From: JAXHUE01 sp034189655
Lineage (GTDB): Bacteria; Chloroflexota; Dehalococcoidia; E44-bin15
Assembly (NCBI GenBank): GCA_034189655.1
Contig: JAXHUE010000006.1
Span: 12,461 to 76,460, forward strand
Direction: 5' to 3'
Length of the DNA: 64,000 nt
Shown here piece after piece: positions 7,857 through 15,787 of this stretch (positions within the stretch are counted from its first letter, which is position 1; each line of letters begins with the position of its first letter). A program made the position numbers and the translations under genes. The notes below the pieces were generated by a model that saw only the letters and a program-made list of their open reading frames with translations, searched no databases and had not been told where the DNA came from.

Positions 7857-8678
7857 CTACCTTCCTTTGTAGAGCGGCTCCCTCTTCTCGATGAAGGCCC
7901 GCACCCCTTCGGCGTGGTCCTCGGAGCTGAGCCCCAGGGGGGCACAGGCAGCCACTACCTCCAGGGCCTGGTCGAAGTCCATGGTGAGCCCCTGGTAGAT
8001 GAGCATCTTGTCCAGCCTGATGGCTATCGGCGGCCCCTTGGCTATCTTGGCGGCAAGGGCCATGGTCTCGGCCTCCAGGTCTTCGGCAGATACCACGCGG
8101 TTCAAGATGCCGATGCGCTCCGCCTCGCGGGCATCGACGAACTCGGCGCCAAAGATGAGCTCGCAGGCCTTGGCCGTCCCCACCGCCCGCGGCAGGAGCC
8201 AGGTGCCCCCGGTGCCGGGTACTATGCCTATGCTGGTGAAGGCCACTCGGAAGCGGGCGCTCTCCGAGCCCACCCTGATATCGCAGGCCAGGGCCAGGTC
8301 GAAGCCGGCACCCACGGCGGCCCCGTTGACCATGGCGATGGTGGGGATGCCCAGCCCCATTACCCCCTTGGTCATGGCCTGGACGCCGCGGCGCAGCTCC
8401 TGTCTCATGCCCTCCAGCGACGCCCCGCCGAAGAGGCGGTCGCCCTCGTCGCCCCCCCTCAGGCCCCCATGACCTCTCAAGTCTGCCCCGGCACAGAAGC
8501 CGCGCCCCGCCCCGGTGAGCACCATGCACCTCACGTCGGGGTCGCCGGCCACTGCCTTGAGCACGGCCTCGAGGTCCAGCACGAGCTGCTGGTTTATGGC
8601 GTTGAGCCTGTCGGGTCGGTTCAAGGTGACGGTGGCGATGTGCTCTTCCTTCTTGAGGATAACGGTCTCCAGCTCCAT
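7857..8678 (-). CDS. Crotonase-superfamily protein (enoyl-CoA hydratase/isomerase family)
   Basis: A 273-aa crotonase. The CoA and oxyanion-hole segments are clear: GAGRGFCAGADLRG, and MVNGAAVGAGFDLALACDIRV followed by IGIVPGTGGTWLLPRAVG. The two glutamates of classical enoyl-CoA hydratase are not conserved: the GCE site reads GFD, and the PE site reads AFTSIG. The AF layout resembles PaaG-type isomerases, but the PaaG acidic PDxGG is PGTGG here. So the reaction could be isomerisation, hydrolysis or something else on an acyl-CoA rather than hydration. ATG 8678 has GAGGAGGG upstream and a strong promoter; the longer frame runs through that promoter and is rejected. Confidence 0.88.
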   Translation of the reverse strand: MELETVILKKEEHIATVTLNRPDRLNAINQQLVLDLEAVLKAVAGDPDVRCMVLTGAGRGFCAGADLRGHGGLRGGDEGDRLFGGASLEGMRQELRRGVQAMTKGVMGLGIPTIAMVNGAAVGAGFDLALACDIRVGSESARFRVAFTSIGIVPGTGGTWLLPRAVGTAKACELIFGAEFVDAREAERIGILNRVVSAEDLEAETMALAAKIAKGPPIAIRLDKMLIYQGLTMDFDQALEVVAACAPLGLSSEDHAEGVRAFIEKREPLYKGR

Positions 8679-8712
8679 CTGAAAGCCCTCCTCTGGAACT
8701 CGCTGCCAGCCT

Positions 8713-8741
8713 ATACTATAGAGCGGCCGGCGGGGTGTCAA
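8713..8741 (-). promoter_or_regulatory. Promoter of the crotonase gene
   Basis: Minus-strand TTGACA (8736-8741), 17 bp, TAGTAT (8713-8718), about 35 bp before the ATG. It shares the intergenic region with the divergent 8846 gene. Confidence 0.65.
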
Positions 8742-8800
8742 GCTCCGGGTAGCGCCCTGGTCTCCTGCCAGCTGGAACATCGCCGCGGGGCGGGGCCGAT

Positions 8801-8830
8801 TTGCCTTTCACGCGGGGCATGCCCTATACT
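8801..8830 (+). promoter_or_regulatory. Promoter of the DUF1122-like gene
   Basis: TTGCCT (8801-8806), 18 bp, TATACT (8825-8830). Transcription would begin near 8837, inside or just after the AGGAGG at 8835-8840 and only about 9 bases before the GTG start, giving a very short leader. Confidence 0.5.
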
Positions 8831-8845
8831 TCTAGGAGGTGGCCC

Positions 8846-9664
8846 GTGAGCCACCGAACTGGCTCTGGCTTGTGTGCGATGGAGACCGGGGGAGAAGGCG
8901 TCCTTGAGCGCTTGGGTGCCCGTGGCTGGACGGTGGCCGAGAACCACCCTCTGGCCACCTTACACGGCATGCGCCTGGACGATACTACGGTGCTGGCCCT
9001 CCTGGGGCCGATGAACAGGTTCGGCGCTCACTACCTCCAGCTCTTCCTTGAGCTCGACGAAGGCGTGAGCCAGGGGCCCGCTCTCGTCGGCCTCTTTCAC
9101 CAGGGGCCATACCCCGCCTACAACTGGGTCGAGGTCATCTCTGTCGCCCGGCAGGTGCACTTCCCGGCCACGGGCAGCGCAGGGGCCGGGCTGCGTGACG
9201 TCACCGGGACGGGGATGGAGCAGGGGCTCTTCGCCGGCCTGGCCGGCCTCGTCCCACCTGGTGGCCACATGATGGCGGAGTACGAGAGCCCGCCGCGCTG
9301 GGAGACGGCGCAGGCGCTGGGCAGGGGCGTCCCGCCTGTGGCTACGCCTCTGGGCTACCTGCTGTACTCTGTCGGCTGCGGCGTTGGCTTCAGGGACTGG
9401 TACTTCGCTGAGGGCGGCACTGAGGGGCCACGCAAGCTCCAGGGGTTCAAGGCGCTGGACGAGGAGCACCGCCGGGTGAAGGCGGCAGAGATGGCAGTCG
9501 AGCTGCTGGGGTTCCTGCACCGGCCTGAAAGCGGGGATTACGGGGACGCGGACGAGGCGGCGCGGCAGCGGGCGGCGGCGACCCTGGCACAGATAGCAGC
9601 ACTGACAGGCGGCTCTACCAGGAGGGAGATCGAGCTGGCCCTGGAACGGCAGGGACGGAAATAA
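8846..9664 (+). CDS. DUF1122-like protein
   Basis: A 272-aa soluble protein resembling the DUF1122 family found in archaea and some anaerobic bacteria; its activity is unknown. The supporting segments are HGMRLDDTTVLALLG, the conserved-looking GTGMEQGLFAGLAGLVPPGGHMMAEYE block (about residues 127-153), the GYLLYSVGCGVGFRDWYFAEGG core and a charged helical tail. GTG at 8846 was preferred because AGGAGG lies six bases upstream, although a downstream ATG at 8879 is possible and the nearest promoter gives almost no leader. It is 27 bp ahead of the ferritin-like gene and likely co-transcribed. The family assignment is from memory of the motif pattern. Confidence 0.7.
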   Translation: MSHRTGSGLCAMETGGEGVLERLGARGWTVAENHPLATLHGMRLDDTTVLALLGPMNRFGAHYLQLFLELDEGVSQGPALVGLFHQGPYPAYNWVEVISVARQVHFPATGSAGAGLRDVTGTGMEQGLFAGLAGLVPPGGHMMAEYESPPRWETAQALGRGVPPVATPLGYLLYSVGCGVGFRDWYFAEGGTEGPRKLQGFKALDEEHRRVKAAEMAVELLGFLHRPESGDYGDADEAARQRAAATLAQIAALTGGSTRREIELALERQGRK

Positions 9665-9690
9665 TGTGTGTCTCTTAAGGAGGTTGTACC

Positions 9691-10209
9691 ATGGCAAAGA
9701 GGCGTGTAGACCCCGTCGATGCCCTGAAGCTGGCCATCGAGAGGGAACGGGGGGCGAACAGGTTCTACCGTGAGGCCGCCGATATGGTGGAGGACCCGAA
9801 CGGCAAGAGGGCCTTCCAGTGGCTGGCTAAGCAGGAGCTCCGCCACGTGGCCAAGCTCCGCCAGCAGCTCAGGTCGGTCCTGAACGACGATACGTGGCTG
9901 GAGTGGAGGAGAAGGATAACTCCCATCGAGAAGGCGTTCTCTCCTATCTCGGAGGCCTCCGGCGACGTCAAGGTCAGCGACGCTGAGATAGATGCCCTGC
10001 GCCACGCTGTGCAGTCGGAGAAGGAGTCAGTTACGTTCTACAGGGAGGCCGCGGAGAACACGCCGGACGTCCACGGTAAGGCTATGTTCCGGGCCCTGGC
10101 CGCTGAGGAGGAGCAGCACCTCGCACTGGTGGAGGAGGAGCTTGAGCTGGTGGTCGCCAGCCGCAAGTACATCACGCTGCACCGCTTCGTCCTACGTGCC
10201 GATAGATAG
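9691..10209 (+). CDS. Ferritin-like/rubrerythrin-type diiron protein
   Basis: A 172-aa four-helix-bundle protein with two copies of the ferritin-like half-motif: E19...FY(25-26) then E49-x-x-H52, and E110...FY(116-117) then E140-x-x-H143. This is the diiron ligand arrangement of erythrin-vacuolar/rubrerythrin-like proteins. It lacks the C-terminal rubredoxin CxxC domain of true rubrerythrins. Such proteins reduce peroxide or handle iron in anaerobes. The start has an AAGGAGGT ribosome site with eight-base spacing. It follows the DUF1122-like gene closely and converges with the partial gene at 10228. Confidence 0.88.
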   Translation: MAKRRVDPVDALKLAIERERGANRFYREAADMVEDPNGKRAFQWLAKQELRHVAKLRQQLRSVLNDDTWLEWRRRITPIEKAFSPISEASGDVKVSDAEIDALRHAVQSEKESVTFYREAAENTPDVHGKAMFRALAAEEEQHLALVEEELELVVASRKYITLHRFVLRADR

Positions 10210-10227
10210 GCTTAAATGGTGTACTCT

Positions 10228-10475
10228 CTATCCTGCCTTGACGACGATGTCAAGGCTCTCTACTCTGTCCACGCCTTTCAGCGTGGAGACTAGCCCCTCG
10301 AGTGTGTTGACGATGATGTCGCTGGGAAACGGGGTCAGGGGTAGCTCTTTTTCGTTCACGACGATGCTTACCTCGCGCTTCTCTATGTAGACCTCCAGGC
10401 TCTCCATCTCTTCGGTACCTTTGAGCGTGGAGACTGCGGCCACGACGACGCGCGCCAGGAATTGCTCTACGAAGG
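10228..10475 (-). CDS. Uncharacterised protein, C-terminal fragment cut by assembly gap
   Basis: Only the last 82 or so residues are visible; the start lies in the 100-N gap. The fragment contains an internal repeat: VSTLKGxxxxESLxVxxxK occurs twice (AVSTLKGTEEMESLEVYIEK and LVSTLKGVDRVESLDIVVKA), separated by a linker with ELPLTPFPSDIIVNTLEG. The repeats look like beta-alpha-beta units of a small symmetric protein. No family recognised. It probably ends independently, since the ferritin-like gene converges on it 18 bp away. Confidence 0.6.
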
Positions 10476-10575
10476 NNNNNNNNNNNNNNNNNNNNNNNNN
10501 NNNNNNNNNNNNNNNNNNNNNNNNNNNNNNNNNNNNNNNNNNNNNNNNNNNNNNNNNNNNNNNNNNNNNNNNNNN
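10476..10575. other. Assembly gap (100 N)
   Basis: Exactly 100 N, the conventional placeholder for a gap of unknown size. It removes the 5' end of the 10228 gene and whatever separates it from the CaiB/BaiF gene ending at 10589. Confidence 0.97.
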
Positions 10576-10588
10576 GCATGTATTCGGC

Positions 10589-11785
10589 CTACAGTATGGC
10601 CTGCCTCTCCTTGAAGCGGGCAATGTCTTCCCACGTGTATCCCAGCTCCAGCACAAGCTCTTCGGTGTGATGGCCATGCTCCGGCGGCCCACTCCGGATG
10701 CCCCCTTTGCTCTTCTCTAGCTGGACGGGGAAGGCTACCAGCCTCATCGGGCCCACGGCCTCATCTTCGATCTGGGCGATGTAGTCGTTGGCCAGCACCT
10801 GGGGGTCGTTGGCGATCTCGGCATAGTCACGGGCTCGATCCCAGAATATGCCGCTGCGCTCGAATAGCTCTGCCCACTCATCCATGTCCCTGGTGGCAAA
10901 TATCTCGTCTAGTATGCTCACCAGGGCGGCATTGTTCATCATCCTGTTGTCCTGGCAGTCGAACCGCGGGTCGCTCACCAGCTCATCTCTGCCCATGGCA
11001 CGGCACAGGTCGGGCCAGTGCCGGTCACTCTGGAGCAGGGCGATCTGGAACCACTTGCCGTCTCGAGAGCAGTAGTTGCTGTACAGAGGGTTGGTCGACC
11101 CCTTGCGACCACCTCTGGGCAGGGAGAACCCCAGCAGAAGGGCGATCTGCACCGGCAGCGCCGCCGTCCATACCCCGGTTCCCAGGAGAGAGATGTCTAC
11201 CCGCTGCGCCTCTCCGGTGCGCTGGCGATGGTACAGCGCCAGCACGACGCCCAGCGCCAGGTGAACGCACCCCACGTGGTCGCCGAATCCGCCTATGGCC
11301 TGCGCCGGCGGGTCGCTGTCTGGCTCTCCCAGGTAGTGCATGAACCCACCTCTGGTCCAGAAGGCGGAGACATCGAAGTTGCGCCTCCCCGCCTCGGGGC
11401 CCTGTCGCCCATAGGCCGAGGCCCAGGCATACACCAGCGCCGGGTTCACCTGGGTCAGGGTCTCGTAGTCCATGCCCAGCCGGGCCAGCACCTCCTCAGG
11501 CATGTTGGAGATGAAGACATCGGCGGTGGCGATGAGTCGGTGCGCTATCTCCTTGCCCTCGTCCGTTGCCAGGTTCAGGGCCAGGCTCTTTTTGTTGCGG
11601 TTCTCCAGCACGAACACCGGCCCTACCTTGAGCGGCCCGATGGTGGTGCCACGCGAGGGGTCACCACCCACAGGCTCCTCGATCTTCACCACGTCAGCCC
11701 CCATCTCGGCTAAAATGGCCGAGGTGGCCGGCGCCAGTATCCACGTTCCCAGCTCAACTACCTTTATGCCTTCCAGTGGTCCCAT
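10589..11785 (-). CDS. CaiB/BaiF family type III CoA-transferase
   Basis: A 398-aa family III CoA-transferase. These enzymes form an aspartyl-CoA intermediate and move CoA between carboxylic acids. The N-terminal GIKVVELGTWILAPATSAIL, LAEMGADVVKIEEPVGGDPSRG and the nearby FVLENRNKKSLALNLATDEG are textbook family features. The catalytic aspartate is expected at NFDVSAFW. The C-terminal half carries the usual GKWFQIALLQ and small-domain motifs, and the length is normal. An AAGGAGAG ribosome site precedes ATG 11785. The acyl substrates cannot be read from sequence. No dedicated operon partner is visible; the next gene upstream encodes a membrane TrkA-C protein 61 bp away. Confidence 0.92.
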   Translation of the reverse strand: MGPLEGIKVVELGTWILAPATSAILAEMGADVVKIEEPVGGDPSRGTTIGPLKVGPVFVLENRNKKSLALNLATDEGKEIAHRLIATADVFISNMPEEVLARLGMDYETLTQVNPALVYAWASAYGRQGPEAGRRNFDVSAFWTRGGFMHYLGEPDSDPPAQAIGGFGDHVGCVHLALGVVLALYHRQRTGEAQRVDISLLGTGVWTAALPVQIALLLGFSLPRGGRKGSTNPLYSNYCSRDGKWFQIALLQSDRHWPDLCRAMGRDELVSDPRFDCQDNRMMNNAALVSILDEIFATRDMDEWAELFERSGIFWDRARDYAEIANDPQVLANDYIAQIEDEAVGPMRLVAFPVQLEKSKGGIRSGPPEHGHHTEELVLELGYTWEDIARFKERQAIL

Positions 11786-11846
11786 GTGTCTCTCCTTTCA
11801 CAGACGCTCACCGAGCATACTACAAGGCATCGCCTGGGGCACGACA

Positions 11847-12491
11847 CTATCGGGTGGCCTCCCCGATATCGCCGTAGCACAGGAGCCAGTCCCCTGCCCG
11901 TAGCGGCTCCTCTGCCCCGGGAAAGGGCAGCACCGTGTCCCCGCGCTCGATGGCGATGACGGCCAGGCCCCGCTCCTTGAGCCCGATGTCTCCAAGAATG
12001 GCCTCGGCCCGGTCCGGGCGCACCGAGAGCCGCACCACACCGTAGCCCCCTGCCTGGTGCAGCACCTCCTCGGTCACCGCAGCGGTCCCCGGCCCCCCCC
12101 TGCGCAGCGCACCCAGGATGGCGTCGTTTATCCTGTCGAGGAGCCCCAGGCGGACGCACAGGACGACGAGGACGATGGCCAGGGCCACCATCCCGATGAA
12201 AAGCGGCGACGGCGCGATGAGGCCGCTCCGGATGTAGAGTATCACCAGCAGGAGGAAGGCAACGATGCCCACGTTGCCCAGCACGATGAGCCAGGTGACG
12301 ATGCGCCGCCGCCGCGGGTGGTTGACCACTGACTCTGCCTCCGTGGTGGTGAACCCCGTGCCGGTGAGCGCCGAGAGGGCCTGGAAGCGCGCCTTGCGTC
12401 GCTCCATGCCGCTCGCCTCAAGTGCCACAGAGCCCGCCCACAAGATGAGTAGCCACACGCCGAGGAAGACCAGCGCTACCACTATCTGCAT
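11847..12491 (-). CDS. Membrane protein with TrkA-C domain
   Basis: A 214-aa protein with an N-terminal TM helix (about residues 3-21), then FQALSALTGTGFTTTEAESV and HPRRRRIV, two further TM helices (about 65-83 and 92-112) and a C-terminal cytosolic RCK/TrkA-C domain (about 130-210, ending LRAGDWLLCYGD). TrkA-C domains bind small ligands and gate transport proteins. The TGTGFTT segment resembles the selectivity-loop sequence of Trk/Ktr potassium transporters, but the protein is far too short to be a full transporter. ATG 12491 was chosen over GTG 12506 because GGAGG sits six bases upstream. Confidence 0.75.
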   Translation of the reverse strand: MQIVVALVFLGVWLLILWAGSVALEASGMERRKARFQALSALTGTGFTTTEAESVVNHPRRRRIVTWLIVLGNVGIVAFLLLVILYIRSGLIAPSPLFIGMVALAIVLVVLCVRLGLLDRINDAILGALRRGGPGTAAVTEEVLHQAGGYGVVRLSVRPDRAEAILGDIGLKERGLAVIAIERGDTVLPFPGAEEPLRAGDWLLCYGDIGEATR

Positions 12492-12521
12492 AGGTACCTC
12501 CTGCACACCTTCTGCGAGACC

Positions 12522-12550
12522 ATTATATTAGCCCGCCTGGTGAATGTCGA
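12522..12550 (-). promoter_or_regulatory. Promoter of the TrkA-C gene
   Basis: Minus-strand TCGACA (12545-12550), 17 bp, perfect TATAAT (12522-12527). Confidence 0.65.
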
Positions 12551-12601
12551 GGCAGCCCACCCCGTGCGTGCCCGCCGCCCACCCCAAGGAGAGCAGTGCG
12601 A

Positions 12602-12630
12602 TTGCACTTGGCAGTGAGAATTGCTATAAT
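12602..12630 (+). promoter_or_regulatory. Promoter of the liv-ior-paaK operon
   Basis: TTGCAC (12602-12607), 17 bp, perfect TATAAT (12625-12630), leaving a leader of roughly 85 nt before livJ. It is the only convincing promoter seen before the aminotransferase at 21536, so it may serve most of the 10-kb run. Confidence 0.7.
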
Positions 12631-12720
12631 ACTGCGCTAGAGGCTGCGACATGGCTCGTAAGCCGTACGTGGCAGCAGCCGGGCCAGGGCAAAAAAAGCG
12701 TTGAAAGGGGGGACAACTGC

Positions 12721-13884
12721 ATGAAAAGGCTCGCGTCTCTAGTCTTGGCGGTGGCACTCGTCATCGGCATCATGCCCCTAACGGCATGCTGCGATGGCGG
12801 TGCCGGGGAGGTGTACAAGATCGGCGCCGTCTTTGCGGTGACCGGGTTCAACTCACCGCTGGGCACACCGGAGAAGCAGACCGTAGAGATGCTAGAAGCG
12901 CAGATCAATGCCGCCGGCGGTATCAACGGCATCCCGGTGGACATCATCGTCTACGATACCGAGAGCGATGAGACCAAGTGCGTCACTGCGGTGAAGAGGC
13001 TCATCGAGGAGGACAACGTGCTGGCCATCGTAGGCCCCAGCTCCTCCGGCGAGAGCCTGGCGATACTGGATACCATCACCGATGACGAGATACCGCTCAT
13101 CTCCTGCGCCGCCAGCTCCAAGATCGTGGAGCCGGTAGCGGAGCGCTACTGGGTGTTCAAGACACCGCAGACCGACACCCTCGCCGTCATCGAGATCTAC
13201 AAGTACCTCCAGGGACAGGGCATATCCAAGGTAGCCCTCATCACTGACTCCGGTGGGTTCGGCTCCACGGGCCGCGACCAGCTCATCGCCCTCGCCGACA
13301 CCTGGGACATGGAGATAGTGGCCGATGAGAAGTTCGGCACCCAGGACACCGATATGACCAGCCAGCTCACTGCCATAGGCGGCACCGATGCCGAGGCGGT
13401 CATATGCTGGGGCACCAACCCGGGCCCTGCCGTCATCGCCAAGAACATGAGAGACCTGAACATGGACCTGCCGCTGCTCAACAGCCACGGCATCGCCAAC
13501 AAGACCTTCATCGACCTCGCCGGTGATGCCGCAGACGGTGTCATTTTCCCCGCAGGCAAGCTCCTGGTGGCGGACCAGCTCCTCGACACCGACCCGCAGA
13601 AGGCGCTCCTGGTCCAGTACAAGGCTGACTTTGAGGCCCTCTACGGCGAGGGCACGGCCAACACCTTCGGCGGGCACGCCTATGACGCCGTCATGATGGT
13701 GGTGATGGCCATCGAGGCGGCCGGCGCCGACAGTGCGGGTATCAGGGATGCCATCGAGGGCATCACTGACTTCGCCGGGACCGGTGGCGTGTTCAACATG
13801 TCCGCCACCGACCACAACGGCCTCTCCGAGGGGGCGTTCGTACTCATTGAGATCGTGGATGGTGAGTGGACCTGGCTCCAGTAG
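12721..13884 (+). CDS. livJ: Branched-chain/aromatic amino acid ABC transporter substrate-binding lipoprotein
   Basis: A 387-aa type I periplasmic binding protein that captures an amino acid and delivers it to the LivHMGF transporter. The N-terminus is a lipoprotein signal (MKRLASLVLAVALVIGIMPL then TAC-C), so it should be anchored by a lipidated Cys at residue 21 or 22. The mature part shows FAVTGFNSPLGTPEKQTVEM, the GPSSSGESLAIL ligand loop and GGHAYDAVMMV near the end, all typical of the LivJ/peripla_BP_6 family. ATG 12721 is chosen for the signal peptide and a GAAAGGGGGG ribosome site. The adjacent iorAB and aminotransferase suggest branched-chain or aromatic amino acids as substrate; 2-oxo or aryl acids remain possible. 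Confidence 0.92.
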   Translation: MKRLASLVLAVALVIGIMPLTACCDGGAGEVYKIGAVFAVTGFNSPLGTPEKQTVEMLEAQINAAGGINGIPVDIIVYDTESDETKCVTAVKRLIEEDNVLAIVGPSSSGESLAILDTITDDEIPLISCAASSKIVEPVAERYWVFKTPQTDTLAVIEIYKYLQGQGISKVALITDSGGFGSTGRDQLIALADTWDMEIVADEKFGTQDTDMTSQLTAIGGTDAEAVICWGTNPGPAVIAKNMRDLNMDLPLLNSHGIANKTFIDLAGDAADGVIFPAGKLLVADQLLDTDPQKALLVQYKADFEALYGEGTANTFGGHAYDAVMMVVMAIEAAGADSAGIRDAIEGITDFAGTGGVFNMSATDHNGLSEGAFVLIEIVDGEWTWLQ

Positions 13885-13930
13885 CGGGCCGCGATGGTCG
13901 ACGGCCAGCACGTAGCCGACCAGTGGTTGG

Positions 13931-14803
13931 ATGGAAACGTCGCAGCTTGTCCAGTACATAGTGTCCGGGGTCACGATGGGCAGCATCTATGCCATCGTAG
14001 GCTTCGGTTTCACCATAATCTATAGCGTCACTGGGATCATCAATTTCGCCCAGGGTGAGTTCGTCATGCTGGGCGCGATGATATCCTACAGTCTCCTTGG
14101 CCTTGGTCTGCCTCTACCTGCGGCGTTCGTCCTCACGGTGGTGCTGGTCACGCTCATCGGAGCGGCCTTCAACCTCCTCGCCATTCGCCCGGCGAGGAAT
14201 GCCTCCACCATCAGCCTGATCATAATAACCATTGGCGGCGCGCTCTTCATACGCGCCGTCTCGGGATTGGTATGGGGCAGGGACGCGGTGGCCCTGCCCC
14301 CCTTTACCGGGAACGAGTCCATCTCGTTCCTGGGGGCCTACATACAGCCGCAGAGCCTGTGGGTGATAGGGCTCACCCTGTTGCTCATGGTCTCTCTCTA
14401 CCTGTTGATGAACCGGACGCTGGTGGGCAAGGCGCTCAAGGCGGCGGCGCTTAACAGGCGGGCGGCGGCACTGGTGGGCATCGACGCCCGCACGATGTCG
14501 CTCATCAGCTTCGCCCTCGCCGCCGCCACCGGGGCGGTGTGCGGCATAGTGATCGCGCCCATCAGCTTCGCCTACTACGACATGGGCGTCATGCTGGGGC
14601 TCAAGGGGTTCGTGGCCGCCGCCATGGGGGGCTTCACCGGCATATGGGGCGTCTTCCTGGGCGGCCTGGGCCTGGGCCTCGCCGAGTCGCTGGGGGCGGG
14701 CTACATCTCCTCGGCGTACAAGGACGCCATCGCCCTGGTGTTCCTGTTCGCCGTCCTGCTCATACGCTCCCGGAGCCTCGTCGTCGAGGAGGAAGAGACG
14801 TGA
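13931..14803 (+). CDS. livH: ABC transporter permease LivH
   Basis: A 290-aa permease of the LivH family, with the conserved opening GVTMGSIYAIVGFGFTIIYSVTGIINFAQGEF and about eight TM helices. It pairs with LivM to form the membrane channel. It ends in a cytosolic SRSLVVEEEET tail and its TGA shares one base with the ATG of livM (14803). The ribosome site is weak (GGTTGG), which suggests translation coupled to other parts of the operon or simply modest initiation. Confidence 0.93.
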   Translation: METSQLVQYIVSGVTMGSIYAIVGFGFTIIYSVTGIINFAQGEFVMLGAMISYSLLGLGLPLPAAFVLTVVLVTLIGAAFNLLAIRPARNASTISLIIITIGGALFIRAVSGLVWGRDAVALPPFTGNESISFLGAYIQPQSLWVIGLTLLLMVSLYLLMNRTLVGKALKAAALNRRAAALVGIDARTMSLISFALAAATGAVCGIVIAPISFAYYDMGVMLGLKGFVAAAMGGFTGIWGVFLGGLGLGLAESLGAGYISSAYKDAIALVFLFAVLLIRSRSLVVEEEET

Positions 14804-15780
14804 TGCCGGCCGTGCTGAAAGGGCGGGGCAAGACGGTGGCCATCGCGCTCTTCGTCGTGTTCCTCGCCGTCGTCCCCTCGCTGGGGAACAACTACTATAC
14901 CAGTGTCCTCATCATCATCGGCATCCATACCATCGTGACCGTGGGCCTGTGCCTGCTCATGGGCTACACCGGGCAGGTGAGCCTGGGGCAGAGCACCTTC
15001 TACGGCCTGGGGGCCTACATAGCCGCCGTCCTCAGCACGACGTACTTCGTCAACCCGTGGCTGGCCATGCTGGTGGCCATCGTGGCCACCACCGCGTTTG
15101 CCATTGTCATCGGCTTCCCCATCTTCCGCCTCCGCGGCAACTACCTGGCGATGGCCACACTGGGCCTTGGCATCATCTTCTGGATCATCTTCCGCGAGCT
15201 CGCCGGGATAACCGGTGGCCCCTCGGGCCTGCCCGGCGTGCCCTCCCTCTCCATCGCCGGCTTTGCCTTCAGCAGCGACTTTCGCTTCTACTACCTGGTG
15301 TGGGGCCTGTGCCTGGCGGTGATGCTCATATCCCAGAACATCGTCGGCTCCCGCATGGGGCGCGCCATGCGCGCCGTGCGCGACAGCGAGAGCGCCGCCC
15401 AGTCCGTGGGCATCAACACCGCCATGGTCAAGGTGAAGGTGCTCGCCCTCTCCGCGGCCTACGCCGCCCTCGCCGGCAGCCTGTTCACCTACTACCTGAA
15501 CTTCGTGAGCCCGCAGCCCTTCAGCTTCCTGTTCAACATACACCTGGTGGTGATGGCCGTCGTCGGCGGGCTGGCCAGCATATGGGGTGCCGTCTTCGGT
15601 GCCGCCACGGTGCGCGTGCTCACCGAGTTCCTCCACCCCTTCGGCAATATCGACGTGGTGCTGTTTGGACTCATCCTCATGGTGGTGATGATCCTCACCC
15701 CCCAGGGGGTGACGCAGGGCCTGGGGGACTTGTGGCGCGCCCTGTCGGCGCGCCTGCCGGGCAGGGCCCAGCCGGGATAG
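14803..15780 (+). CDS. livM: ABC transporter permease LivM
   Basis: A 325-aa permease of the LivM family. The diagnostic GYTGQVSLGQSTFYGLGAY (about residues 46-64) and GGLASIWGAVFGAA near the C-terminus are present, with about nine TM helices. The start is ATG 14803, overlapping the livH stop and preceded by GAGGAGGAAGAG. The longer upstream frame only reads through livH in the wrong frame. Length is normal for the family. Confidence 0.93.
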   Translation: MPAVLKGRGKTVAIALFVVFLAVVPSLGNNYYTSVLIIIGIHTIVTVGLCLLMGYTGQVSLGQSTFYGLGAYIAAVLSTTYFVNPWLAMLVAIVATTAFAIVIGFPIFRLRGNYLAMATLGLGIIFWIIFRELAGITGGPSGLPGVPSLSIAGFAFSSDFRFYYLVWGLCLAVMLISQNIVGSRMGRAMRAVRDSESAAQSVGINTAMVKVKVLALSAAYAALAGSLFTYYLNFVSPQPFSFLFNIHLVVMAVVGGLASIWGAVFGAATVRVLTEFLHPFGNIDVVLFGLILMVVMILTPQGVTQGLGDLWRALSARLPGRAQPG

Positions 15781-15787
15781 GTGACGT

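Noticed and set aside
7671..8849. 392-codon plus-strand frame opposite the crotonase
   Set aside because: Antisense of a gene with recognisable motifs and promoter; composition typical of shadow frames.
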